Source: an uncultured Acidobacteriaceae bacterium
GTDB taxonomy: Bacteria; Acidobacteriota; Terriglobia; Terriglobales; Acidobacteriaceae
Reading direction: 5' to 3'
Length of the DNA stretch: 46,752 bases
Assembly: GCA_903828675.1 (NCBI GenBank)
Contig: CAIKND010000211.1
Span: 1-46,752 of the forward strand
Below are positions 25,292-33,721 of this stretch, one piece after another. The stretch's first letter is position 1, and the number at the start of each line of letters is the position of its first letter. The notes beneath the pieces are model-generated. The model was not told the origin of the DNA and searched no databases. It worked only from the letters and a program-made list of their open reading frames with translations. A program made the translations under genes and the position numbers.

Positions 25292-25847
25292 AAGCATGTC
25301 AAGTGGCAACTGAGATAGGGTTTCAGGCTCCCGCAGTTGAGATAGCAAGCCATCAAAACAACGGACGCGAGTAATCAAGTGGAGCTTTGATCAATAGAAG
25401 GAAAAGCGAACATCCGTGATGATCGCGGTGGCGTCATTTGTTCAGAACTTAAGGGAAAGGCAGAAGTTAACCACGAGATCGCGAGGCAACGTAGAGATCC
25501 CTTGATCATGTTGACAGGAGACCCGGTCCTCTTTCAATACCTCACGGTTCGGTGATTGTCTACCTTTAAAGGGCACGTTTTCCAGTGGGAGAGTGACTCT
25601 GGTTTTTCGCCCGTTCGCGATATCCGGTGTAGAATCAGGTGTAGCCCGGTTACGGCTTCCTAATTGCCGGGTAAACAATCGTTCAGTTACGCGATTGTTG
25701 GGGTTATATGGACGCCTTTTTATCCCGCTCTTCACACTCCTGCCACAAGCAATCCCCTTTCTATTTGCATTGCAATTCCTCTGTTGAGTTTCAAAGCTGG
25801 AGGCCCAGGCGCCACCGGAATGATTCCGGCCGCTTTGGTGATTTCTG
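25292..25847. other. gene-free leader region upstream of the phosphate carrier gene
   Basis: This 556-base gap has no credible gene. Near its right end are two possible stem-loops: CCCGG/CCGGG (25645-25671) and AACAATCG/CGATTGTT (25674-25699). Both would lie in the 5' untranslated leader of the Pit-type gene if transcription starts upstream, for example from a weak TAGAAT at 25630-25635. No known riboswitch class is recognisable to me. Confidence 0.4.
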
Positions 25848-27467
25848 ATGGCCGACCTTGCGACGGCAGTTGAAGTAATGCCCGTACGCCAATCTCTGCT
25901 TGACAAGAAGTTGACGAAGTCGTCAAGCAAGGCAGGCGTCATCGCGTTCCTTTTGGCGCTTGTGGGTGGGCTGGGTTATATCGTTTTTCACGTGGCAAAA
26001 GATCTGGACAATGTATCCGTCACCAGTATCTGGCCTTATCTGCTGCTGGCCCTGGCACTGCTCATCGCCCTTGGCTTTGAATTTGTAAATGGCTTCCACG
26101 ATACGGCCAACGCCGTAGCGACTGTGATTTACACGCACTCGCTGGAGCCGAACATTGCCGTGGTGTGGTCGGGGATTTGCAACCTGGCCGGCGTGCTGGC
26201 ATCGACGGGTACTGTGGCCTTTGCGATCATCACCCTCCTGCCGGTGGAACTGATTTTGCAGGTGAGTTCCGGGGCCGGGTTTGCCATGGTGTTTGCGCTG
26301 TTGATTGCGGCGATCGTCTGGAACCTGAGCACCTGGTGGTTCGGACTGCCTGCGTCAAGTTCACACACGATGGTGGGCTCCATCATCGGGGTGGGCCTGG
26401 CCAATCAACTGTTGAATGCGCATACCGGCACATCGGGCGTTGATTGGGAACAGGCGATCAAGGTACTGAAGGCTCTGATCATTTCGCCGCTGGTGGGCTT
26501 TGGGCTGGCCGCAGTGCTAATGCTGCTTTCAAAGTGGCTCATCAAGTTCCCCTCGTTGTATGAAGCACCGGTGGGCAAGCAGCCGCCGCCGTTCCCCATC
26601 CGGGCCCTGATGGTGCTGACCTGTACGGGCGTGAGCTTTTACCATGGCTCGAACGACGGACAAAAGGGCATGGGGCTGATCATGCTGATCCTTATCGGCA
26701 CGGTGCCCACGGCCTACGCGCTGAATCATGCAGTGAGCCCGGCGCAGATACAGGATTTTATTGCGGCCTCAGAGCAGGCAGGGCAAATTCTAGACCGGCA
26801 TGTGGACAAGACCGGCATTTTGGGTGCCGATGCACGCGCCGAGGTCACGGACTACATCCGCACCAAGAAGCTTCAGCCGGACACGATTCTGGCGCTGCGG
26901 GAATTGGTTGAGGATCTGAACCACGAAGTTGCCTTGTACAAGGTATTCAAATCAGTTCCAGCGCAGGATCAGACCAATGTTCGCAACGATATGTACGTGG
27001 CCAGCGAGGCCCTGCGGCTGATGGAAAAGAGCCATAACCCGGCCTTCACGGCGGAGGAAACCGCAGCCCTCACAAACTACAAGAGCAAACTGGACAAGTC
27101 CACCAAGTTCATTCCTGACTGGGTGAAGGTTGCCGTGGCGCTGGCCCTGGGGTTGGGGACCATGGTGGGCTGGAAGCGGATTGTGGTGACGGTGGGCGAG
27201 AAGATTGGCAAGGACCACCTGACCTATGCACAGGGCGCTACCGCCGGGCTGGTGACAATGGCTACGATTTTTGCCGCCAACACATGGGGCATGCCGGTGA
27301 GCACGACGCATATTCTCAGCTCTGGCGTGGCCGGTTCCATGAGCGCCAACGGCAATGGGTTGCGGCTGTCGACGATCCGGAATATTGCGACGGGGTGGGT
27401 GTTGACCCTTCCGGCAGCGGCGGTTCTCGCCGGGCTGCTCTATTGCTTGTTCCACAGCATCTCCTGA
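25848..27467 (+). CDS. inorganic phosphate transporter, Pit/PHO4 family
   Basis: The 539-residue membrane protein takes up inorganic phosphate, usually as a metal-phosphate complex with protons (family knowledge). Two inverted PHO4 signatures are present: GFEFVNGFHDTANAVATVIYT (residues ~63-83) and, in the second half, TWGMPVSTTHILSSGVAGSM (~482-501). Also visible are PASSSHTMVGSIIGVG and GVSFYHGSNDGQKGMGLIML (~262-281). A soluble cytoplasmic domain of about 125 residues lies between the two membrane halves. The N terminus is uncertain: ATG 25848 and ATG 25878 are both in frame and lack strong ribosome-binding sites. It is not adjacent to a PhoU-like gene; a terminator follows. Confidence 0.93.
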   Translation: MADLATAVEVMPVRQSLLDKKLTKSSSKAGVIAFLLALVGGLGYIVFHVAKDLDNVSVTSIWPYLLLALALLIALGFEFVNGFHDTANAVATVIYTHSLEPNIAVVWSGICNLAGVLASTGTVAFAIITLLPVELILQVSSGAGFAMVFALLIAAIVWNLSTWWFGLPASSSHTMVGSIIGVGLANQLLNAHTGTSGVDWEQAIKVLKALIISPLVGFGLAAVLMLLSKWLIKFPSLYEAPVGKQPPPFPIRALMVLTCTGVSFYHGSNDGQKGMGLIMLILIGTVPTAYALNHAVSPAQIQDFIAASEQAGQILDRHVDKTGILGADARAEVTDYIRTKKLQPDTILALRELVEDLNHEVALYKVFKSVPAQDQTNVRNDMYVASEALRLMEKSHNPAFTAEETAALTNYKSKLDKSTKFIPDWVKVAVALALGLGTMVGWKRIVVTVGEKIGKDHLTYAQGATAGLVTMATIFAANTWGMPVSTTHILSSGVAGSMSANGNGLRLSTIRNIATGWVLTLPAAAVLAGLLYCLFHSIS

Positions 27468-27497
27468 GCGGGCAAAACGCTCGATAACGTGCAAATG

Positions 27498-27527
27498 AGG
27501 CGTCCAGCAGGTTAAGGACGCCTTTTT
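27498..27527 (+). terminator. intrinsic terminator after the phosphate carrier gene
   Basis: AGGCGTCC and GGACGCCT pair around a 10-base loop, with the T-run TTTTT at 27523-27527 following. It sits about 30 bases after the stop codon. Confidence 0.88.
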
Positions 27528-27610
27528 AGCGGTCTTGAGCGACGCCAAAGGCCAACGAACAGGCAGGGCGGCTCCACTTCCGGTACCATACTTGAGGTAC
27601 CTATTGCAGA

Positions 27611-28699
27611 ATGAGCCTTAAAGCCAAGCTCGAAGCTGTTATCTACGCCGCCGAAGATCCGGTGACGCTAGCCCAACTCGCTGTGCTTTTTACCGCCGAC
27701 GCTCTGGAGTGGAAAGCGGAACAGGAGGCTGCGGCTGCCGCGCTGGCTGCCGAGTCATCCACGGAGAACGCCGAACCCTTGCCAGCCCAGAATGGGGAGT
27801 TCGACTACCTGGAGCCGGGCGAGAAGACAAGTTCGACGACGCCTGAAATTGAGATTGCTGCCACCGTGGAGGCTGTTGAGACTGTTCCGGCAGTAGCCGA
27901 AGGTGCTGAGCCCGGCGCGGCACAGACCGAGGGGGAAGATTCGACAATCGAGACGGCGGAGAATGAGCCGAGCCCCGAGCCGGAGGCAACGGAAGGAGCT
28001 TCGGCTGAATCCGAACTGAGACGCCAGGCCCGTCAACGCGACCGCGAGGTTCGCACCATCCTGCGGCAACTGCTGGACGAGTTGATCGCCGACTGCGCCA
28101 GCGACGACCGCGGCGTGGAGATTCGAGAAATTGCGGGTGGTTACCGCATGGCCACCAAGCCGGAGTGCCACGACGGTGTCCGTTCGTTTGTGAAGAGCCT
28201 TAAGCCGGCGCTGCGGCTGTCGCTGCCGGCGCTGGAGACCCTGGCTGTGGTCGCCTACAAGCAGCCGGTGACCGCGCCCGAAGTCAACGAGATTCGCGGG
28301 GTGGATTCTTCCGGTGTGTTTGGATCACTGCTGGCGCGCAAGCTGATTGCGACGGCCGGTCGCAAACAGGTGATCGGGCGGCCAATTCTTTATAAAACTA
28401 CAAAGGAGTTTTTACTGCGTTTTGGATTGAAAGACGTAACTGAGCTGCCATCGATGGAGGAGTTTGAAAAGATGGCCGCAATTGAGCTTGACGAGCCGGA
28501 GATAGGTGAGGGTGAAGAGACGGCTCCCGCGATCGCTGCGGATTTGCGTTTGGAACTAGACGAGACGACTGTCGACGAGACAGCCAATGAAGCAACTGAA
28601 GACCCCGCGCCGGAAGCAGCCGCAGACCACTCCAAGGACGTAGACCAGTCCTCGGGGACACCCGCGACGGGGGCAGAACCAACCACACCTGAGGCCTAA
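27611..28699 (+). CDS. scpB: segregation and condensation protein B with an acidic insertion in its first winged helix
   Basis: 362 residues; normal ScpB is about 180-220. The N terminus (SLKAKLEAVIYAAEDPVTLAQLAVLF, 1-27) begins the first winged-helix domain. That domain resumes only at VRTILRQLLDELIADCASDDRGVEIREIAGGYRM (~147-180). Between them lies a Glu/Ala/Pro-rich segment (~36-142) that interrupts the domain. The second winged helix (LSLPALETLAVVAYKQPVTAPEVNEIRGVDS, ~204-234, and onward to LLRFGL) is intact. A further acidic tail runs from ~288 to the end. ScpB dimerises and binds the ScpA kleisin in the SMC complex. The gene is separated from scpA by the Pit gene and is followed 47 bases later by rluB. 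Confidence 0.93.
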   Translation: MSLKAKLEAVIYAAEDPVTLAQLAVLFTADALEWKAEQEAAAAALAAESSTENAEPLPAQNGEFDYLEPGEKTSSTTPEIEIAATVEAVETVPAVAEGAEPGAAQTEGEDSTIETAENEPSPEPEATEGASAESELRRQARQRDREVRTILRQLLDELIADCASDDRGVEIREIAGGYRMATKPECHDGVRSFVKSLKPALRLSLPALETLAVVAYKQPVTAPEVNEIRGVDSSGVFGSLLARKLIATAGRKQVIGRPILYKTTKEFLLRFGLKDVTELPSMEEFEKMAAIELDEPEIGEGEETAPAIAADLRLELDETTVDETANEATEDPAPEAAADHSKDVDQSSGTPATGAEPTTPEA

Positions 28700-28746
28700 C
28701 CTGCAGCGCCTCCTCCGACTGAGTAGATAGAAACAGAGGAATCCCC

Positions 28747-31044
28747 ATGGCAAAAAAGACAAAAAAGGCCGATATTACCAGCGATGTGCAACCTGAGGCG
28801 ATCGAGCCCCAGCTGGAAGCCACACCCGAGACCGAAGTACCGGCAGAGATTCCCGCCCCCGAGATTAAAGACCCAATCGGCGACGTGACGGATGGTGAGG
28901 CTGAAGTCTCGCCCGACGCCGAGATCGAGACAGACGAAGCTGCTGAAGCTGAGACAGAAACTGAGATCGAAGCGGAAGACGGCCCCGAACCAGAAGAAGA
29001 CGAGCCAGTGTACGACCCCAAACCGCGTCTTCCGGCCAAGCTGGAGCGGCTGCAGAAGATTCTTTCGCAGGCCGGGGTATCCAGCCGGCGCAAGGCTGAG
29101 GAGATGATCGAGCAGGGCCGCGTACAGGTAAACGGCAAAGTGGTAACCGAGCTGGGCACCAAGGCCGACTCCGGTCGCGACCACATCCGCGTGGACGGCA
29201 AGTTGCTTCAAGGCGCCGAGCGGCTGCGCTACTTCATGCTGAACAAGCCCAAGGGCTTTGTGACCACGGTCAAGGATCCCGAGGGGCGGCCGACGGTAAT
29301 GCAGTTCTTTGAAAAGATGCGGGAGCGTCTTTACCCGGTAGGCCGCCTGGACTACATGAGCGAAGGGCTGCTGCTGATGAGCAACGACGGGGATCTAGCC
29401 AACAAGCTCACCAAAGCCGCTTCGGGCGTTGAGAAGACGTACCTGGTGAAGGTGGCCGGACAGCCTACCGAAGACGAACTCGATCTGCTTCGTTCGGGTG
29501 TGGCGATTGAGCGCGGCAAGCCCGGATCGGCTAAAGTCCGCACGTCTCCGGCGCGCATCCGGCAGGTTCGCCAGGGCGATAACCCCTGGTATGAAGTGGT
29601 TCTGATCGAAGGGCGCAACCGCGAGTTGCGCAAGATGTTTGAGCAGGTTGGGCATTTTGTGGAAAAGATTCGCCGCGTGGGCTACGGTCCGCTGGTTCTG
29701 GACCTGGAGCCTGGGAATCTGCGCGAGCTCGACCCGCAAGAGCTGGAATTGCTGCAGCAGACCGCCGAAGGGAAGATGCGCACTCCCAAGTCAAAGGAAA
29801 TGCGTCGCCGCAACGCGCTGGACGCTGCGGGTTTGCCCACTGTGACACCGCGCCCGACCATTCATCCGCGCCCGGCCAAGCCGTTTGCGCCCAAGACATT
29901 TGACAAGGACTCGGCCAGCAAAGGCGGCTCTGGCGAATACAAGCCCAAGCGGGCTTTCGGAGGCGACAAGCCCTTCCGTCCGGCACGCCCCGCAAGCGAG
30001 GGATTCCGCCCAGCGGCCGACCGCCCGGCAGGACCGGCGAAGTTCGGAGCAGGAAGGCCGACAGACCGTCCAGCCTCACGCCCTGCGTGGAAGAAGGACG
30101 AAGGCGCAGCGCGGCCACCGGCGCGGTTTGCCGCCGGCTCAGTCGGAGAAGCCCGGCCCTCTGCAGCCAAGCCCTACGGCGCCAAGCCGGCCACTCCCCG
30201 GACTTATGGTTCCAAGCCGGCCGCAGGCCGGACTTTCGGCGATAAGCCGGCGGGCAGGACGTACGGTGACAAGCCTGCATCGGGCAAGCCGGCATGGAAC
30301 AAGACAGGCAGCAGCGACCGCCCAGCATTCAATCGTCCCGCCGCACCGCGACCCGCGGCGGCACACACGGATGACTTTGAAGACAGGAAGCCTATCCGGC
30401 TGCGGATTGACGCGGTAGGGCCTGAGCGTTCTGGTCCTGAGCGGAGCTCCACGGAACGGCCCCGGCCACAGCGTTCGTATTCATCAGACCGCTCCCCTGC
30501 GAGCCGCCCCGGGATTGGCCGTTCGAGCGCACCCAGACCGCCTCGCGAGGAAGGTGGCTTGGCGCGTCCGTATACCACCAGCAGCGGCAAGCCCAGAGCT
30601 GGCGGCGCACGGCCCAGCAGCAAGCCCGGCAGGCCGGCTGGAAAGTCCTACAGTTCCGCTCCGAGCGCTCGCCCTGATTTTGGCGACCGCTCGAGCGCTC
30701 CTTCGCGGTCGATTGACCCACGTACAGGATCGGGTTACCGGCCCGCGGCTGGGCCAAAGCGCTCGTTTGACGGCCCTCGCTCCACCACCGGTTCGGCAAG
30801 GCCCTACACTCCGCGCGCCGAGGGAGCATCCGAATCCCGCCCTCGCAGCTCATCAAAGCCTTATCCCGATTCCGCTTCGCGCGCCGAGAGAAAAGCCGGA
30901 GCCAGCTGGAAGCCCAAAAAGCCTTTTGGCGCCGGTAAGCCAGCGGGCGGTGGCTACTCGAAACCCAAGCCAGGCGGCTTTTCGAAGTCCGGCTTCAAGG
31001 GCAAACCCAGCGGTTCGCGTTCAGGCGGCAAAAAGCGCGGCTGA
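28747..31044 (+). CDS. rluB: ribosomal large-subunit pseudouridine synthase (RluB/RsuA family) with long charged head and tail
   Basis: 765 residues; the catalytic part alone would be about 250. An acidic, probably disordered head (~1-92) precedes an S4 RNA-binding domain (LQKILSQAGVSSRRKAEEMIEQGRVQVNG, ~98-127). The pseudouridine synthase domain follows, with catalytic Asp202 in PVGRLDYMSEGLLL and IEGRNRELRKMFEQVGH (~289-305). From ~350 to the end is a Pro/Ala/Arg/Lys/Ser/Gly-rich basic tail with repeated AKP, SRP, DRP and KPAG-type units. Basic tails are known on this family, but ~415 residues is extreme. The family isomerises a uridine in 23S rRNA; the exact site is not provable from sequence. 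A ribosome-binding site (AGAGGAA) precedes the ATG. Confidence 0.92.
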   Translation: MAKKTKKADITSDVQPEAIEPQLEATPETEVPAEIPAPEIKDPIGDVTDGEAEVSPDAEIETDEAAEAETETEIEAEDGPEPEEDEPVYDPKPRLPAKLERLQKILSQAGVSSRRKAEEMIEQGRVQVNGKVVTELGTKADSGRDHIRVDGKLLQGAERLRYFMLNKPKGFVTTVKDPEGRPTVMQFFEKMRERLYPVGRLDYMSEGLLLMSNDGDLANKLTKAASGVEKTYLVKVAGQPTEDELDLLRSGVAIERGKPGSAKVRTSPARIRQVRQGDNPWYEVVLIEGRNRELRKMFEQVGHFVEKIRRVGYGPLVLDLEPGNLRELDPQELELLQQTAEGKMRTPKSKEMRRRNALDAAGLPTVTPRPTIHPRPAKPFAPKTFDKDSASKGGSGEYKPKRAFGGDKPFRPARPASEGFRPAADRPAGPAKFGAGRPTDRPASRPAWKKDEGAARPPARFAAGSVGEARPSAAKPYGAKPATPRTYGSKPAAGRTFGDKPAGRTYGDKPASGKPAWNKTGSSDRPAFNRPAAPRPAAAHTDDFEDRKPIRLRIDAVGPERSGPERSSTERPRPQRSYSSDRSPASRPGIGRSSAPRPPREEGGLARPYTTSSGKPRAGGARPSSKPGRPAGKSYSSAPSARPDFGDRSSAPSRSIDPRTGSGYRPAAGPKRSFDGPRSTTGSARPYTPRAEGASESRPRSSSKPYPDSASRAERKAGASWKPKKPFGAGKPAGGGYSKPKPGGFSKSGFKGKPSGSRSGGKKRG

Positions 31045-31078
31045 GAAGTTTCCACACCCCAAGGCATCCACTCTCCTG

Positions 31079-31141
31079 AGGAGGGGGGGTGGGTGGGAGG
31101 GGTGGTGGGAGGGTAGGGGGGTGGGTGCCGGAGGGGGCGGG
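31079..31141 (+). repeat. long G-run tract, potential G-quadruplex
   Basis: More than eight runs of three or more G within 63 bases on the plus strand, almost free of C. It begins about 35 bases after the rluB stop. It lies about 78 bases upstream of the repeat copy at 31219, matching the spacing at 396-431 and 513. Confidence 0.65.
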
Positions 31142-31218
31142 ACTCACGACGATTGGAATTTGAATGGGGTTGGTCATGACGGGGACTCCCTTTGCGCCCG
31201 GTTTTAACTTCATACTTC

Positions 31219-31350
31219 AATTGTGCGCCGGCGAAGGGTAATTATCTGCAGTGAAATTTGCGGCTAAGTTATTGAAATTAAACAATGTAAAATTATGCCG
31301 CATTTTTATCTTTTTCTGGGCACGGCGGCGCCCCATGCTGGACTGCAAAC
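31219..31350 (+). repeat. diverged ~130-bp interspersed repeat, copy 2
   Basis: Matches 513-646 on the same strand, with shared blocks listed there (ATTGTGCGCCG, TTATCTGCAGTGAAA, AATTAAACAA, GCGCCCCATGCTGGA). Small insertions and deletions separate the copies. No coding signature. Confidence 0.75.
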
Positions 31351-31520
31351 TTTCCCGATGGTTTGGCAAGTGGAATCTGGCGGGAATGGGCGGAATTACG
31401 GATAGGCGCGGGGTTCAATTTGCCGCCGATGAAAGCAACTGAACGTGACGAACGGAAGCGACTCGGCCCTCTGGAAACGCTTCAAACCGGACGGCATGGC
31501 TCCATCCTATCCCACAGCCG

Positions 31521-31557
31521 CCCACTCATCGCGATAGGGCCGCGATAGATGGGGCAC
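31521..31557. repeat. degraded hairpin-family copy
   Basis: CCCACTCATCGCG, a short loop, then CGCGATAGATGGGGCAC. This keeps the outer CCCAC...GGGGCAC frame of the family seen at 696, with a different inner stem (ATCGCG/CGCGAT). Confidence 0.65.
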
Positions 31558-31756
31558 AGATCCTCAGGGTTCAGACTAATTCTTCCAGGCGGATGACCGG
31601 GGCACCTGCCACCTGCCGTACTTGCATCCCCGGTGCCCAAAAGCGAGGCACCGGGGGCACCCTCATCTTGATTTGGAAAGGTCACCGAGACCGGGGCCAC
31701 CCGGCCTCGATGCATGACTACTTTAGGGGATGGAAGAGCACGGTTAGTTTGTTGCG

Positions 31757-31803
31757 GTCCCACCCTAGGCGCAAAAACAAAGGCGCGCCGAGGATGGGGC
31801 ACC
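31757..31803. repeat. degraded hairpin-family copy
   Basis: GGTCCCACCCTAGGCGC and GCGCGCCGAGGATGGGGCACC flank a short A-rich loop. The outer frame matches the family, while the inner stem is mispaired in places. Confidence 0.6.
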
Positions 31804-31836
31804 CAGATCAATGTCTATATACGCATCGAAAATGCC

Positions 31837-32511
31837 CTAGAGAGCTGATTTTTCGTCGCGAACAAGAAGATAGCGGAGTTGGAGTTGTGCGCCACCGGAG
31901 ATCCGTTGAAACCAGACTTCGAACTTCCCGGCGGGCGTGGTGCGGGCGACGGTGAGAAAGGGATTGTGCTGCCAGGAGCGGGAGGTGCAGATGCTACCTG
32001 CGTATCCTACCCCGGATTGCCAATGAGAACTGGCCGCCCACTCGAACTTTATCCGGTCCACGTCGTATCCCCAGCGCTGCGCCCGATCGAGCGGGATGGT
32101 AGGGTAGGCGACTAGCTGCCCGGTAATCCCGGGGCGGAGTCGAGCGTCGAGGACGGTCCATACCCAGACGGCCCGCTGGTTATGCGATTCAGGACCAGCC
32201 TGCTGCGAGACGTAGAGTTCCTGCTCCCAGTCAACGCGCTTGCTGTGAAGGAGATCGGCGCCAGCGCCGGCGAACCAGATCTGTTCTTTCCCGTAACCCG
32301 TGTCGTAGTAACCGACATCGGGAAAGATCCACTTGCCCCGCATCTGGGCCCACTCGGCCATGCGATAGGTGACAACGTGAGGGGATTGCAACTGCTCGGC
32401 CGTGCGCACGATGTAGACGTCGGCGACGGGGCGCTGCTGGTCGGATTCTGCTAACAAATCACTTGCTATGAATAAGATAGGAGTGAACAATAAACACAAA
32501 TACCGCTTCAT
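31837..32511 (-). CDS. secreted protein of unknown function
   Basis: The product has about 224 residues. The leader MKRYLCLLFTPILFIASDLLAE looks like a signal peptide (cleavage near residue 22). The mature part is rich in Trp, Tyr and Gln with alternating polar/hydrophobic stretches (GKWIFPDVGYYDTGYGKEQIWFAGAGADLL, RVDWEQELYVSQQ, KFEVWFQRISGGAQLQLRYLLV), which suggests beta strands and possibly an outer-membrane or periplasmic beta protein. I prefer ATG 32511, with GCAGG upstream, over GTG 32523. It stands alone between repeat-rich stretches. The family is not recognised. Confidence 0.6.
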   Translation of the reverse strand: MKRYLCLLFTPILFIASDLLAESDQQRPVADVYIVRTAEQLQSPHVVTYRMAEWAQMRGKWIFPDVGYYDTGYGKEQIWFAGAGADLLHSKRVDWEQELYVSQQAGPESHNQRAVWVWTVLDARLRPGITGQLVAYPTIPLDRAQRWGYDVDRIKFEWAASSHWQSGVGYAGSICTSRSWQHNPFLTVARTTPAGKFEVWFQRISGGAQLQLRYLLVRDEKSAL

Positions 32512-32523
32512 CAAAACCTGCAC

Positions 32524-33076
32524 TCAGTGAAACTATGTCTGAATATATGCTCTATTCCGGACGAGGTCAGTGAGAGGTGACACAGGAGTGCGTCCCGGCG
32601 AAGCAAAGTGGGAAACGGATATTCATTGTGGACTGCGATTCTACTTGCGCCGCTCGTGCGTGTTGTGGCTTCCCACCTGCCCTAGAGCGGTTTCGATTCA
32701 AGTGTTGTCATTTGAAGGTCATGCGCGGTGGCATTTTCTTGAGAAAAATGCCATTTGGCGCATACGTTTCTGTAAGGAGCAGAATCGAAACCGCTGTAGC
32801 CGCAAAAGCAAAAACGTGGCGAGGATGGGGCACCGACAATGGGGCGTGTTGAAAGCGCGTAAGTTATAGATTCTACAATGTCCACAATCTCCAAAAGCCC
32901 CACAAGTCCCACGGCAATAGCACAAATTAGCACTAAATCTACGGAGCCCGCCTTCGCCCGTAGTCTCATGGTCTTGGAGTCTCTCGATCCGCTCATGCCG
33001 AATTTGTCTACGTGGAAGACGAGTGGGAGGCGGTAATCAACCAAGCTCTAAGCAGTCGTAAGGCTCATCTTGAGAT
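32524..33076. other. gene-poor stretch with one palindromic element
   Basis: No frame here has a convincing start or composition. The stretch contains the nested inverted-repeat element at 32683-32798 and, right after it, a lone GAGGATGGGGCACC right arm of the CCCACCC hairpin family (about 32819-32833). The remainder (32880-33076) shows nothing I can name. Confidence 0.5.
32683..32798. mobile_element. MITE-like element with 17-bp terminal inverted repeats and inner hairpin
   Basis: The left end TAGAGCGGTTTCGATTC (32683-32699) pairs with the right end GAATCGAAACCGCTGTA (32782-32798), with one mismatch. A second inverted repeat lies inside (ATGCGCGGTGGCATTTT with AAAAATGCCATTTGGCGCAT, 32721-32762), so the whole 116-bp unit folds as two nested stems. 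Fragments of similar ends occur near 107-146 and at 3070-3084 (CTAGAGCAATTT). No coding capacity. Confidence 0.7.
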
Positions 33077-33469
33077 TCATCGCTGGGTAGCAATCTTCTT
33101 AGGAAGCAGCGCAGAAAGGGCTAGAAGAAAGACCGCGAGCCAGAAGCATTTATCCAATGCCATGTCTGCGCCCCATAAAGTGTCAGCGTTCAATCTCCCC
33201 CCATAGACGCGGACATCTGCGTATACATGCGCGATGAGAAGTAGTACGGCCGTGATTGCAGTTGCACGCAGGGACCAGATAGCCAGGAGCAAGCAAGGTG
33301 TTAGGAGCGTCCATGCGAAGGTGTGTGGCCAACACTCGATTCCAGGACAAAAGCCCATGAAGACCGTTCCCAAAAACGACACGTAGAGGCTAATCGGTAC
33401 GGCAAGAGCAAACGCGAGCCACCGTATCTGTATCGCTTTGTTCATGCAGGCAATACTAAAGCTTTTCAT
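33077..33469 (-). CDS. small membrane protein, unknown function
   Basis: The 130-residue product starts MKSFSIACMNKAIQIRWLAF. It has about four hydrophobic stretches (residues ~15-40, ~50-65, ~68-85 and ~110-122). Two cysteines in FCPGIECWPH lie in a loop. GGAG is 14 bases before the ATG at 33469, rather far; ATG 33445 (MNKAIQ) is an alternative. Lower GC than the flanking core genes. The family is not recognised, and it could be a chance frame. Confidence 0.45.
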   Translation of the reverse strand: MKSFSIACMNKAIQIRWLAFALAVPISLYVSFLGTVFMGFCPGIECWPHTFAWTLLTPCLLLAIWSLRATAITAVLLLIAHVYADVRVYGGRLNADTLWGADMALDKCFWLAVFLLALSALLPKKIATQR

Positions 33470-33721
33470 CCGTTGCCGTTGATCTCCGTCTTGCTTGGTT
33501 GTGGGAACGTCTGGTTCACTTTCCCACTTACAACGGTGAATGAACGGTCGGTCACCTACTCTGGTAAATAAAACTGCTGCTTATGACGTAGCACAAAACT
33601 AGCACAAAAACTTAAGCATATTTCTCATGATGTTCATTTCATGGCGCTTATGGCGCATTCGAAACCTGGGGCACCCAGTTTGTGGCAGGTATTGACCGGA
33701 TCAAGAATACGGGACGGCTGG

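Larger units (their letters stand above)
31045..31836. other. gene-free, repeat-packed stretch
   Basis: I see no gene in this 792-base stretch. It holds a G-run tract (31079-31141), the second copy of the ~130-bp repeat (31219-31350), a degraded hairpin repeat (31521-31557), a perfect 10-bp hairpin CCCCGGTGCC/GGCACCGGGG (31628-31656) and another degraded hairpin-family copy (31757-31803). Together they look like accumulated and decaying small elements. Confidence 0.65.

Noticed and set aside
32577..32852. Cysteine-containing open frame across the palindromic element
   Set aside because: It is generated by the inverted repeats, has no ribosome-binding site, and crosses both terminal arms of the element.
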